Source of the DNA: Allostella sp. ATCC 35155
GTDB lineage: Bacteria; Pseudomonadota; Alphaproteobacteria; ATCC43930; Allostellaceae
Length of the DNA stretch: 64,000 bases
Direction: 5' to 3'
NCBI GenBank assembly: GCA_006738865.1
Contig: AP019701.1
Location: forward strand, 1,360,001 to 1,424,000
The notes beneath the pieces were generated by a model, which was given only the letters and a program-made list of their open reading frames with translations, had not been told where the DNA came from and made no database searches. Positions 36,043 through 46,592 of the stretch are shown here, one piece after another (positions within the stretch are counted from its first letter, which is position 1; each line of letters begins with the position of its first letter). The translations under genes and the position numbers were made by a program.

Positions 36043-36489
36043 ATGAGACCTGGTCCACACAAGCGTTCGCGCGGCCGCAGCCACAATGCCGGCCATCAGG
36101 GATCGCCCAATCCCGGTGCCGGCCAGAACGGCCGCAAGAATCTGCCGCTCCGGCTGCAGACGTTCGACAGCAACGGCCCCAGCATCAAGATCCGGGGCAA
36201 CGCCTATCAGGTGTTCGAGAAATACATCACGCTGGCGCGCGAGGCGACGCTGTCCGGCGACCGCATCGCGGCCGAGAGCTTCTATCAGCACGCCGAGCAT
36301 TATTTCCGCATCATCAACGCGGACGGCGGGCCGCAGCCCCAGAGCATGCAGCGCAACGGCGGCGAGCAGGATTCGGAGAACGGCGGCGGCAACGATTCGG
36401 GCGATGGCCAGGGTCCGGGCGAGGGCGAGCAGCCGCGCGTCCAGCACCAGTCCGATTCCGACCAGCCGGAGCACGCCTCGGCCGACTGA
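36043..36489 (+). CDS. DUF4167 domain protein
   Basis: A 148-residue basic protein. MRPGPHKRSRGR begins the N-terminus and SNGPSIKIRGNAYQVFEKYI followed by AREATLSGDRIAAESFYQHA is the DUF4167 core found only in alphaproteobacteria. The C-terminal 50 residues are Gly/Asp/Gln-rich and likely disordered. RNA binding has been suggested for the family, but the role is unknown to me. CCAAGGTGCC precedes the ATG. The 170 bp before it, after prmC, hold no gene I can support. Confidence 0.9.
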   Translation: MRPGPHKRSRGRSHNAGHQGSPNPGAGQNGRKNLPLRLQTFDSNGPSIKIRGNAYQVFEKYITLAREATLSGDRIAAESFYQHAEHYFRIINADGGPQPQSMQRNGGEQDSENGGGNDSGDGQGPGEGEQPRVQHQSDSDQPEHASAD

Positions 36490-36517
36490 CGGCGAGTCCG
36501 AGAGCCTGAAGAGGCGG

Positions 36518-36542
36518 GCGGCTTGATCCCGATCAAGGCCGC
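36518..36542 (+). terminator. hairpin after the DUF4167 gene
   Basis: GCGGCTTGATC (36518-36528) pairs with GATCAA-GGCCGC (36531-36542) with a 2-nt loop and one bulged G. There is no T-run. It separates the DUF4167 gene from the clpB promoter and may end or stabilise the upstream message. Confidence 0.45.
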
Positions 36543-36562
36543 ATCGCCGGAGTTCCGATCCT

Positions 36563-36591
36563 CTTGAGCGGCTTAACCCTTGGCCCCATAT
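36563..36591 (+). promoter_or_regulatory. sigma32 (RpoH) heat-shock promoter for clpB
   Basis: CTTGAG (36563-36568) and CCCCATAT (36584-36591) with a 15-nt gap closely match the sigma32 consensus CTTGAAA-N(13-15)-CCCCATNT. The predicted start is near 36598, giving a leader of about 70 nt. This excludes the upstream ATG at 36590, which overlaps the -10 element. Confidence 0.85.
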
Positions 36592-36667
36592 GGGCATCAC
36601 GAGGGTTCGCCGGGGCTGCCCAGACGGGGGCACCGGTCGGATGCCGATCAAGGAGGATGTCGGGACC

Positions 36668-39259
<2,592 letters not shown>

Positions 39260-39268
39260 GCGTGACGC

Positions 39269-39296
39269 ACGGGCGGGCGGCACTCCGCCCGCCCGT
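39269..39296. terminator. bidirectional hairpin between clpB and patatin gene
   Basis: A perfect 12-bp GC-rich stem, ACGGGCGGGCGG (39269-39280) and CCGCCCGCCCGT (39285-39296), with loop CACT. It lies in the 43-bp gap between two convergent genes. There is no clear T-run on either side, but its position suits shared termination. Confidence 0.75.
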
Positions 39297-39302
39297 CGGG
39301 CA

Positions 39303-40226
39303 TCAATGGCAATAGTGCCGGAGGGTCGGCAGCGCCTGCTCGACGCAGCGCCGGCCCTCGGCGATCGCTTCGGCGGCGCGGTTGTATTCCATCAGGCCGA
39401 TATCGCGCAGTCGCGGCGTCAGCATCACATGCGGCGGTTCGCCGGCGAGGCGTGCGCGCGTGACATAGTCCTGCATGATGTTGATCGAGTTGGCGAGAAC
39501 CTCGAAATAGCCGGGCGTCGCGGGTCGCCGCGGCAGCAGCCGCCGGACGATCTGGGTGCCCTGCGCGCGCAGGGCGGGCGGCAGCTGCCCGAGCACTCCG
39601 GCCAGGAATTCGTTGGAGATCGGGGCAGGCTGCAACCCATCGGCGGGCGGATCGTCCGCCAGCCGGCGACCCAGCAGGTCGCCATTGAGGTTGACCGCGA
39701 TGATCACCTCCGCCCCGAGCGCGCGGCAGACGGAAACCGGGACCGGGTTGGACAGCCCGCCATCGACGAGCCAGTGCCCGTCGATCTTCACCGGGCTCAG
39801 GATGCCGGGGAAGGCGATCGACGCCCGCACCGCGTCGAGGATGGGTCCGCTCTCGAACCAGATCTCCCGGCCGCTCGCCAGGTCCGTCGCCACCGCGGCA
39901 TAGCGCCTGGAATGGCCCTCGATCGGCCCGTCGATACCGAGCGCCTTCAACCATGCGACCACCCGGGTGCCGTCGACCAGACCGCCACCCACGAGCCGGA
40001 TGTCCATCAGGGCGACGATCTGGCGCCAGGTGAGCTCCTCGGCCCGGCGGCGCAGCTCCGGCAGCCGCCCGGCGACATGGGCCGCGCCGACCAGGGCCCC
40101 GATCGAGGTCCCGCACACGACGTCGGCTTCGATACCGGCCTCGCCCAGGGCCTCGATCACCCCGATATGCGCCCATCCGCGCGCGGACCCGCTGCCGAGC
40201 GCCAGTCCGATCCGGGGGGGTGCCAT
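39303..40226 (-). CDS. patatin-like phospholipase/esterase (RssA-like)
   Basis: A 307-residue hydrolase. Oxyanion-hole motif GSGSARGWAH (about residues 11-20), nucleophile elbow GTSIG (Ser about 41) and catalytic Asp in VDGGLSNPVP (about 154) are all present, as in RssA/patatin-like proteins. It likely hydrolyses lipid ester bonds. No signal peptide is visible. The start at 40226 is set by AGGAGG upstream and the MAPPRIGLALGSG N-terminus. It is transcribed toward clpB. Confidence 0.9.
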   Translation of the reverse strand: MAPPRIGLALGSGSARGWAHIGVIEALGEAGIEADVVCGTSIGALVGAAHVAGRLPELRRRAEELTWRQIVALMDIRLVGGGLVDGTRVVAWLKALGIDGPIEGHSRRYAAVATDLASGREIWFESGPILDAVRASIAFPGILSPVKIDGHWLVDGGLSNPVPVSVCRALGAEVIIAVNLNGDLLGRRLADDPPADGLQPAPISNEFLAGVLGQLPPALRAQGTQIVRRLLPRRPATPGYFEVLANSINIMQDYVTRARLAGEPPHVMLTPRLRDIGLMEYNRAAEAIAEGRRCVEQALPTLRHYCH

Positions 40227-40358
40227 GGCGGGGTGACCTCCTGAGCGATCCGTGTGGAGGATACAGGAGCAGCAACCGGCCGGCAGCGACACCTTGGTCG
40301 CCCGGGGCGGCTTGCCGAAGTGACGCGTCGCCGGTGTTCTGCGCGTCGGAATCCGGCG

Positions 40359-40628
40359 TCAGATTGCCGCGATCTCTTCTGCCTCGTGCCCGCCGGCGAC
40401 GGGCCAGCGGGCCAGGGCAGGCGGTAATTGCGCGTCGGCCAGGAGATGCATCATACCAACTCCGAAGGTCCACGACTGATGGTGCCGGCCAGCGACCATG
40501 CATCCCTCGACTTCGCTCGGGATGAGGAATTTCCTTGTTACGATTAAGAAATCATTCTCATCCCGAGCGAAGTCGAGGGACGCAACGGCATCGATGACGG
40601 GTTGCTCCGAATCCACCGGGCCTGACAT
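40359..40628 (-). pseudogene. broken DUF5615 (PIN-like) toxin remnant read through a palindromic repeat
   Basis: An 89-codon frame begins at an ATG overlapping the DUF433 stop (TGATG), as toxin genes of this type do. The first part is unrelated residues plus translated repeat (SLDFARDE, FLIPSEVEG). Only the last about 31 residues, MHLLADAQLPPALARW onward, match the N-terminus of DUF5615 toxins, and the frame then stops at EEIAAI. A full DUF5615 protein is about 110 residues, so the catalytic remainder is missing. This is probably a decayed toxin interrupted by the repeat at 40503-40580. Confidence 0.7.
40503..40580. repeat. palindromic repeat element (24-bp perfect inverted arms)
   Basis: Arms at 40503-40526 and 40557-40580 are perfect 24-nt inverted repeats (TCCCTCGACTTCGCTCGGGA core) around a 30-nt AT-richer loop that can pair further (ATTTC/GAAAT). 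The shape is that of dispersed palindromic or REP/MITE-like repeats in alphaproteobacterial genomes. It lies within the toxin frame downstream of the DUF433 gene. Confidence 0.85.
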
Positions 40629-40852
40629 CAGGCGATGCGCAGGACCGGATGGTCGCTCTGCCGTGCCGCATACTCCAGCGCCGCGGCAATGTCGCCGGCT
40701 TCGAGCAACGGATAGTCTTCCAGTATTTCCTCGCGACTGGCGCCGGCGGCCAGCAGATCGAGCACATCCTTGACGCGGATGCGCAAGCCTCGCAGACACG
40801 GCCTTGCGCCGCACTGCCTGGGATCGACGGTGATCCGGTGGATCTCGCTCAT
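40628..40852 (-). CDS. DUF433 antitoxin-like protein
   Basis: A 74-residue protein. ITVDPRQCGARPCLRGLRIR, then VKDVLDLLAAGASREEILEDYPLLEAGDI is the DUF433 pattern, a winged-helix-like antitoxin usually encoded just before a DUF5615 PIN-like toxin. The start at 40852 gives the family N-terminus (MSEIHRITVDP). Its usual partner immediately downstream is broken here, so it is an orphan antitoxin. Confidence 0.85.
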   Translation of the reverse strand: MSEIHRITVDPRQCGARPCLRGLRIRVKDVLDLLAAGASREEILEDYPLLEAGDIAAALEYAARQSDHPVLRIA

Positions 40853-40946
40853 CCTGCTGTCTCCTGAACGGGACCTCGCTAGAATATCAGGCACGCAGCG
40901 CATCCGATGCTGGACAAGCTCCTCGCCCTCGCCCTCGCCCTCGCCG

Positions 40947-42581
40947 TCAGTCGACCGCGATCTCCCCCGCTTCGAGGGTGCCGTCCTGCAGGCGGAAGGC
41001 GATGTGGCGGAGCCAGCGGGCGTCGTCGCGCTGCGGATGGTCGCGGCGCTGGTGGGCGCCGCGGCTTTCGGTGCGCCGGAGGGCGGCGGTCGCGATCATC
41101 CGCGCCGTCCGGGCCATGTGCTGCGCCTCCAGGGCGTCGACCCGGTCGTCGAGTGTCGCCAGTCGGGTGCCGCCGGCGAGCGCCGTCTCGACAGCGGCGA
41201 TCTCGTCGAGCGCCGCGCGCAGGCCCGCTTCCGAGCGGTAGAGGCCGACATGAAGGCTCATCGCCGCGCGCAGCCGGGCCTTCAGATCGGCCGCGTCCAC
41301 CGTGCCGGCGGGCAAGCCTGACAGGCGGCCGAGCGAGGCGACCGGATCGGCGGTTGAGGGGGCGGCGTTGGCGGTCGCGCGCGCGGCGGCCTCGCCGGCG
41401 ATGACCCCGAAGACGATCGTCTCGCCGCCGCCGTTGCCGGCGAGCCGGCTCGCGCCATGGACACCGCCCGTCGCCTCGCCGGCGGCGAAGAGGCCGGGGA
41501 TGCCGGTGGCGCCGTCGGCGTCGATGCGGATGCCGCCCATCTGGCTGTGGGCGGCCGGGCGCACCCGCGGCATCTCGGTCGCGGGGTCGAGGCCGGCCTG
41601 GCGCAGGCGGCGGCAATGGCTGACGTAGCTCTCGCGCTGCCCGACCGGCAGGACCGTCGTGTCCATCGCCACCGTGCCGTCGGGAAAGCCGCGGCCGGCG
41701 TCGATCTCGGCCTGGATCGCCAGCGACATGCGCGCCTTCTCGATGCGCTTTTCGCCATGGTCCGGGTTGTGGCGGAACATGAAGCGCTCGCCGGCGGCGT
41801 TCAGCAGCGTGGCGCCGTCGCCCAGCATTGCGGTCGGCATCTCCATGCCCCGGCACCCGGCCGGATGGACGGTGACGGTCGGCTCGAACTGGACGAACTC
41901 CATGTCGATCAGGGTCGCGCCCGCGTCGAGCGCCAGCCCGTAGGAGGCGCAGGCGACGTCGGCCGGATAGGTGCTGTCGTCGTAGAGCCGGCCGATGCCG
42001 CCGGCGGCGATGACGGTCGCGCCGGCTGCCATCGCCAGCAGTCGCTCGCCGGCCTTGCGGTAGAGGAGGGCACCCGCGACGCCGTTCGCCCCGCCCAGCA
42101 GGTCGATCGCCTGCCAGCCCGGCAGGATCTCGACGCCGAGCGTCGCTGCGTGGCGCAGGAGGTGGTCGAGGATGGTGCGCCCGGTCCCTTCGGGGACGAA
42201 GACCGAGCGGGGATAGCGGTTGCCGGAGAGGTGCCGCTGCGCGAACCGTCCATCCGCGCCGGCGAAGGGAATGCCGAGTGCGGCCAGTTCCCGGAAGACC
42301 GCTACCGAACGGTCCGTCAGCGCCCGCACCAGTCGCCGGTCGTTGAGGCCATAGCCGCCGGCGACCATGTCCTCGGCATAGGTGTCGGCGCTGTCGGCCG
42401 GATCGGCATGGCCGAGCGGCACGTTTGCCCCGATGACGTGGGGCGAGGCGCCGCGGGCATGGTGCGCGAGGACCGTGCGCCGCCCGGCGCCGGCGGCGGC
42501 GATCGCCGCCTGCAGCCCGGCGAGGCCGCCGCCGATGACGAGGATTTCGGCGGTGCCGCGCTCGGGCGTCGGCAGGGTCAT
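40947..42581 (-). CDS. FAD-binding protein, fumarate reductase/succinate dehydrogenase flavoprotein-like
   Basis: A 544-residue flavoprotein. FAD Rossmann motif ILVIGGGLAGLQAAIAAAGA (about residues 13-32), active-site segment TYPADVACASYGLALDAGA, the conserved AHSQMGGIRIDADGATGIPG and GLFAAGEATGGVHGASRLAG, and a C-terminal helical domain match the SdhA/FrdA/AprA/NadB group. Its ATG overlaps the TRAP permease stop (ATGA at 42581-42578). It may oxidise or reduce the compound imported by the TAXI-TRAP system. The substrate is not known. Confidence 0.87.
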   Translation of the reverse strand: MTLPTPERGTAEILVIGGGLAGLQAAIAAAGAGRRTVLAHHARGASPHVIGANVPLGHADPADSADTYAEDMVAGGYGLNDRRLVRALTDRSVAVFRELAALGIPFAGADGRFAQRHLSGNRYPRSVFVPEGTGRTILDHLLRHAATLGVEILPGWQAIDLLGGANGVAGALLYRKAGERLLAMAAGATVIAAGGIGRLYDDSTYPADVACASYGLALDAGATLIDMEFVQFEPTVTVHPAGCRGMEMPTAMLGDGATLLNAAGERFMFRHNPDHGEKRIEKARMSLAIQAEIDAGRGFPDGTVAMDTTVLPVGQRESYVSHCRRLRQAGLDPATEMPRVRPAAHSQMGGIRIDADGATGIPGLFAAGEATGGVHGASRLAGNGGGETIVFGVIAGEAAARATANAAPSTADPVASLGRLSGLPAGTVDAADLKARLRAAMSLHVGLYRSEAGLRAALDEIAAVETALAGGTRLATLDDRVDALEAQHMARTARMIATAALRRTESRGAHQRRDHPQRDDARWLRHIAFRLQDGTLEAGEIAVD

Positions 42582-44455
42582 TCGGCCGTGCCGGCGGCCG
42601 GGCGGGCGGTGGGCGCGAACCAGAAGCGGCTGGCGAGCGCCAGGGCGAGCAGGCAGACGCCCACGATGTCGGTGACCCAGCCCGGCTTGATGAGGCAGAG
42701 CGCGCCGGCGCCGAGCAGGATGCGCTCCCACCAGGTGGCGGTCCGCCCGAAGAGATAGCTCTGCAGCGCCGCCGACAGGCCGAGGATGCCGACCACCGCG
42801 GTGGTGCAGGCCAGCACGATGCGCAGCGGCTCGCCCTGCATCAGCAGGGCCGGCTCATAGACCCACATGAAGGGCAGGATGAAGCCGGCGAGCGCCAGCC
42901 GGAAGGCGATGATGCCGGTGCGCGTCGGATCGGCCCCGGCGATCCCGGCGCCGGCATAGGCGGCGATCGCCACCGGGGGCGTGACGTTGGCGAGCACGCC
43001 GAAATAGAAGATGAACATGTGCGCGGCCAGCGGGTTCACGCCGACCTCGATCATCGCCGGGGCGACCAGGATCGCCAGGATGACGTAGACGGCGGAGGTC
43101 GGCAGGCCCATGCCGAGGATGACCGAGACCACCATCGTGATCAGGAGCAGCAGCAGCAGGCTGCCGCCGGCGAGGTCGATCATGATGCCCGACATGCGCA
43201 GCGCCAGGCCGGTCAGCATCAGCACGCCGATGACGATGCCGGCGCACGCGCACACGCAGGCCGTCTCCAGGATCGCCATGCCGCCCTGGCGCAGCGCCTG
43301 CCAGATGCGCCGCGGGCCCATCCGCGTGGCAGCGCCCAGCATGCTGGCGGCGATCACCGTGATGACGCCGAAGAATGCGGACTTGGTCGGCGTGTACTCG
43401 ACCCCGACCAGCAGATAGACGAGGACGATCAGCGGTGCCAGCAGGTACCAGCCGCCGCGGAAGATCGCCCAGGCATCGGGCAACTCGGACCGCGGAATGC
43501 CGCGAATACCGTTCTTCGCGACTTCGAAGTCGACCATCGTCAGCACGGCCAGGAAGTAGAGGACGGCTGGGATGGCGGCCGCGATCATCACCTGCGTGTA
43601 GGGGATGCCGAGGATCTCGACCATGATGAAGGCGGCCGCGCCCATGACGGGCGGCATGATCTGGCCGCCGGACGACGCCGTCGCCTCGACCGCCCCGGCG
43701 AAGGCCGGGCTCATGCCCGTGCGCTTCATGATCGGGATGGTGAAGGTGCCGGTCGCGACCGTGTTGGCGACCGCGCTGCCGGAGACGGTGCCCATCAGGG
43801 CGCTCGCCGCGACCGCCACCTTGGCGGGGCCGCCGCGGACCCAGCCGAGGCCGGCATGGCTCCACTCGATGAAGAAACGGCCCGCGCCCGAGACGTCGAG
43901 GAAGGCCGCGAAGATGACGAAGATTGCGACGTAGGTTGCCGACACCTGCAGCGGCGTGCCGGCGATGCCCGAGGTGGTGAGGTAGAGCGTCGCCGAGACC
44001 CGCTCGAGGCTGAAGCCGCGATGGGCGAAGATGCCGGGCAGGTCCGGCCCGAGAAACGCGTAGGCGAGCGCCAGCGCCGCCATGATCGGCAGCGCCCAGC
44101 CCAGCATTCGCCGCGTCGCCTCGATCACCAGCAGTGCGGCGGCGACCCCGAACCAGACCTCGTACGGGGTCGGATCGCCGGCGCCGCGCATCGCGATATC
44201 GAGGAAATGCAGCACCGGATAGACGCAGACGACGACGGACAAGGCCGCCAGCGGCACGTCCAGGGCCGGTATCACCCGCCCGCGCGCGGTGGCGGGGCGG
44301 GTGAGGAAGACCAGCACGAGCGCGAAGGCGAGGTGGGTGTAGTTCTGCTGCAGCGTAGCCAGCGTCCCGCCCCAGCTCGACCACAGATGGAAGAGACTGA
44401 AGGCGGCGGCGACTATCGTCGCCGCCGTCGCGATCGTGCCTCGGCTCTCGCTCAT
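42578..44455 (-). CDS. TRAP transporter fused permease (4TM/12TM, TAXI-associated)
   Basis: A 625-residue integral membrane protein combining the small and large TRAP permease domains. The large-domain hallmarks ATYVAIFVIFAAFLDVSGAG, GTVSGSAVANTVATGTFTIP, ASSGGQIMPPVMGAAAFIMV and GMGLPTSAVYVILAILVAPA are present. It works with the TAXI receptor upstream (78-bp gap). Its ribosome site and ATG are duplicated by a 17-nt tandem repeat (44453-44486). Confidence 0.92.
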   Translation of the reverse strand: MSESRGTIATAATIVAAAFSLFHLWSSWGGTLATLQQNYTHLAFALVLVFLTRPATARGRVIPALDVPLAALSVVVCVYPVLHFLDIAMRGAGDPTPYEVWFGVAAALLVIEATRRMLGWALPIMAALALAYAFLGPDLPGIFAHRGFSLERVSATLYLTTSGIAGTPLQVSATYVAIFVIFAAFLDVSGAGRFFIEWSHAGLGWVRGGPAKVAVAASALMGTVSGSAVANTVATGTFTIPIMKRTGMSPAFAGAVEATASSGGQIMPPVMGAAAFIMVEILGIPYTQVMIAAAIPAVLYFLAVLTMVDFEVAKNGIRGIPRSELPDAWAIFRGGWYLLAPLIVLVYLLVGVEYTPTKSAFFGVITVIAASMLGAATRMGPRRIWQALRQGGMAILETACVCACAGIVIGVLMLTGLALRMSGIMIDLAGGSLLLLLLITMVVSVILGMGLPTSAVYVILAILVAPAMIEVGVNPLAAHMFIFYFGVLANVTPPVAIAAYAGAGIAGADPTRTGIIAFRLALAGFILPFMWVYEPALLMQGEPLRIVLACTTAVVGILGLSAALQSYLFGRTATWWERILLGAGALCLIKPGWVTDIVGVCLLALALASRFWFAPTARPAAGTAE

Positions 44456-44486
44456 CGTCGCACCTCTGGCATCGTCGCACCTCTGG
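44453..44486 (-). repeat. 17-nt tandem duplication of ribosome site and start codon
   Basis: CATCGTCGCACCTCTGG occurs twice back to back (44453-44469, 44470-44486). On the minus strand this gives AGAGG plus ATG twice. The upstream ATG (44472) opens a six-codon ORF (MPEVRR) whose TGA overlaps the true permease ATG as ATGA, which creates a coupled mini-cistron. Confidence 0.8.
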
Positions 44487-44533
44487 TCCCGACCGCGCCG
44501 CGCCCGTCCCGGGCGGTTGCCCGGAGCTGGCGC

Positions 44534-45514
44534 CTACTTCAGGATGCCGGCTTCCTTCAGGTACTTCTCGGCGCCGGGATGGAACGGCACCACGCCGGAG
44601 ATGCCGCGCGTCGCGTTAGCCTTCGACCATTCCTTGGCGAGCGCGTTGGCGGCGACCAGCTTGGCGTGCTGCTCGACCAGCGCCTTGACGACGGCATAGG
44701 CGGCCTCGTTCGACACCTTCTCGTGGGCGACCAGGATCGTCGCGCTGCCGAACGAGTTCGGCATGTCGTTCGGATGCCCCTTGTAGACGCCGCCCGGAAT
44801 CGTTGCCGGGAACCAGTAGGGATGCTTCTCGATCAGCTTGTCGAGGACCGGCTTCTCGGGGTTGATGAGCAGCACCTCCTCGCCGCGGCGGCTGGTGATG
44901 TCGGTCACGGCCGCGGTCGGCGCCGAGCTGATGATGAGGACGCCGTCGACCCGGCCGTCCAGCAGCGCGCCCGGCCCGTCGCCGTGGCCGAGATATTCCG
45001 GCTTCCAGTCGGTGTTCATCTTGAGGCCGTAGGCGCCGAAGACGGCCTGGCCGATCGGGCCGCCGATCGACCCGGCCGCGCCCAGCGAGATGCGCTTGCC
45101 CTTGATGTCCTTCAGGCTCTGGATGCCGCTCGACTTCAGCGTGTAGAACTGCCAGATGATCGCGTGGCCGCCGAGCAAGCCCTTGAAGTTGGAGATCGCG
45201 CCGCCCTTGAAGGCGCCTTCGCCCTTGCTGGCGAGATAGGCCATGTCGTTGGTGGACAGGGCGAGTTCGACCTGGCCGTTCTTCAGCAGCTTCAGGTTGT
45301 CGGCGGTGCCGCCGGTGACCTCGGCCGTGATCTTGAGCTGCGGATAGGCGTCGGTGATGATCTTGGCCATGGCGCCGCCTAGCGGGAACCAGCTGCCGCC
45401 GACACTGGACGTCGCCATCGACATGAACTGCTGCTTGGGCGCGGCCATCTGCGCCGATGCGGCGAATGGGGCCAGGGCCACGGCGACGGCCGCGGCGGTG
45501 CGGATCAGCTTCAT
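44534..45514 (-). CDS. TAXI-type TRAP transporter substrate-binding protein
   Basis: A 326-residue periplasmic receptor. Signal peptide residues 1 to about 21 (ending ASAQM). The TAXI core is visible: MATSSVGGSWFPLGGAMAKI, EVTGGTADNLKLLKNGQVEL, LKDIKGKRISLGAAGSIGGP. The fold binds small carboxylates, though few TAXI ligands are known. It lies between a dioxygenase gene and the fused permease. A GC-rich hairpin (45552-45572) precedes it. Confidence 0.92.
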   Translation of the reverse strand: MKLIRTAAAVAVALAPFAASAQMAAPKQQFMSMATSSVGGSWFPLGGAMAKIITDAYPQLKITAEVTGGTADNLKLLKNGQVELALSTNDMAYLASKGEGAFKGGAISNFKGLLGGHAIIWQFYTLKSSGIQSLKDIKGKRISLGAAGSIGGPIGQAVFGAYGLKMNTDWKPEYLGHGDGPGALLDGRVDGVLIISSAPTAAVTDITSRRGEEVLLINPEKPVLDKLIEKHPYWFPATIPGGVYKGHPNDMPNSFGSATILVAHEKVSNEAAYAVVKALVEQHAKLVAANALAKEWSKANATRGISGVVPFHPGAEKYLKEAGILK

Positions 45515-45551
45515 TCTCGATCTCCCTGTCTGTCAGACGTTCGTTCCCAAG

Positions 45552-45572
45552 CGCCGGATGCGATCCGGCGCC
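45552..45572 (-). other. intergenic stem-loop before TAXI receptor gene
   Basis: GCGCCGGAT (45552-45560) and ATCCGGCGC (45564-45572) form a perfect 9-bp stem with a 3-nt loop between the first dioxygenase and the TAXI receptor gene. It could partly separate expression of the enzyme and transport halves of the operon by processing or attenuation. Confidence 0.55.
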
Positions 45573-45621
45573 GACCCGGCCGCCCTCGTTGTATCGGGCG
45601 GTCCGGAATCTCCATCGGCGG

Positions 45622-46482
45622 CTATTGCATGACGGTCGGCGCGTCCCCCGCGACCGTGGTGCGCTGCATCAGGCGCTTGTAGCGCGCCCCGTCATAGGGC
45701 GTCGCCTTGTGCAGCAGGCTGCGATTGTCCCAGACGATCAGGTCGCCCACCCGCCACTCGTGCGAGTAGCAGAATTCCGGCCGGATCGCGGTCTCCATCA
45801 GATGGCGGACGAAGGCGTACCCTTCCTCCTCGGGCCACCCGACGACGCGCGCGCAGTGCGCGCCGACGAACAGCGCCTTGCGCCCGGTGACCGGGTTCGT
45901 GCGCACCATGAGCTGGCGCACGGGCGGCGCCTCGACCGTCTTCTGCTGCTCGGTCAGCAGTTCGGGGCAGACCAGGGCACGGGAATGGGCGATCGAGTGC
46001 TCGGCCACCAGGCCCTCGAGCCGCTCCTTGGTCGCCTGCGGCAGCGCGTCGTAGGCGGCGCGCATGTCCGCGAAGTCGGTATTGCCGCCTTCCGGGGGCA
46101 CCACCCGCGCCGACAGCAGCGAGCACAGCGACGGCACGACCTTGAACGAGCTGTCGGAGTGCCACAGCATGTTGGCGCGCTGGTAGATCATCCGCGGATC
46201 GTTGAGCGGGATCGGCTCGCCGCTCTTGATGTCGAGGTTGGACTGCCGCGCGAAGAGGGTGCCGCCTGCCGGATTCTGGCTGAAGGTCTTCTCCAGCGGT
46301 CCGAACCGCTCGCTGAAGGCGATCTGCTTCTCGTCGTCGAGCTCCTGGTCGCGGAAGAGCAGCAGCCCGTGCTCCTCGAACGCGTTGCGGATGCGCGAGA
46401 AGGTTTCGTTGTCGATGGGGCGTCCGATGTCGACGCCCTGCACCTCCGCCCCGAAGGTGGGGTGGAGCTTGCGCAACTCCAT
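45622..46482 (-). CDS. TauD/TfdA-family 2-oxoglutarate-dependent dioxygenase, copy 1
   Basis: A 286-residue Fe(II)/2-oxoglutarate oxygenase. Iron ligands are H and D of MLWHSDSSFK (about residue 105) and the distal His of NRSLLHKATPYD (about 255); RYKRLMQRTTV supplies the 2-oxoglutarate arginine. The family hydroxylates taurine, phenoxyacetates and related acids, releasing an aldehyde or phenol. The start at 46482 follows GGGAG. It is a close paralogue of the next gene upstream. Confidence 0.92.
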   Translation of the reverse strand: MELRKLHPTFGAEVQGVDIGRPIDNETFSRIRNAFEEHGLLLFRDQELDDEKQIAFSERFGPLEKTFSQNPAGGTLFARQSNLDIKSGEPIPLNDPRMIYQRANMLWHSDSSFKVVPSLCSLLSARVVPPEGGNTDFADMRAAYDALPQATKERLEGLVAEHSIAHSRALVCPELLTEQQKTVEAPPVRQLMVRTNPVTGRKALFVGAHCARVVGWPEEEGYAFVRHLMETAIRPEFCYSHEWRVGDLIVWDNRSLLHKATPYDGARYKRLMQRTTVAGDAPTVMQ

Positions 46483-46552
46483 GAACGTCACTCCCGATAT
46501 TCGCCCGGTCCAGGCCCGGCAATTCCTGGTCAGGCTATCAACCGTCGGCTCG

Positions 46553-46580
46553 ATTGAAAACCTCCAATGCGGATTTCAAT
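46553..46580. promoter_or_regulatory. inverted repeat between the two dioxygenase genes
   Basis: ATTGAAA (46553-46559) and TTTCAAT (46574-46580) are perfect inverted arms 14 nt apart, in an AT-richer 110-bp gap. They could be an operator or a weak stem-loop giving separate control of the downstream dioxygenase gene. Confidence 0.4.
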
Positions 46581-46592
46581 GGATTCGCGGAG

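Noticed and set aside
40503-40580. Reading the palindromic repeat as a CRISPR unit or a full insertion sequence
   Set aside because: There is a single palindrome with no repeat-spacer series and no transposase, so it is only a dispersed palindromic element candidate.
43019-45382. A 787-codon plus-strand frame
   Set aside because: It is antisense to the TRAP permease and TAXI receptor; His/Asp/Arg-rich shadow without domains.
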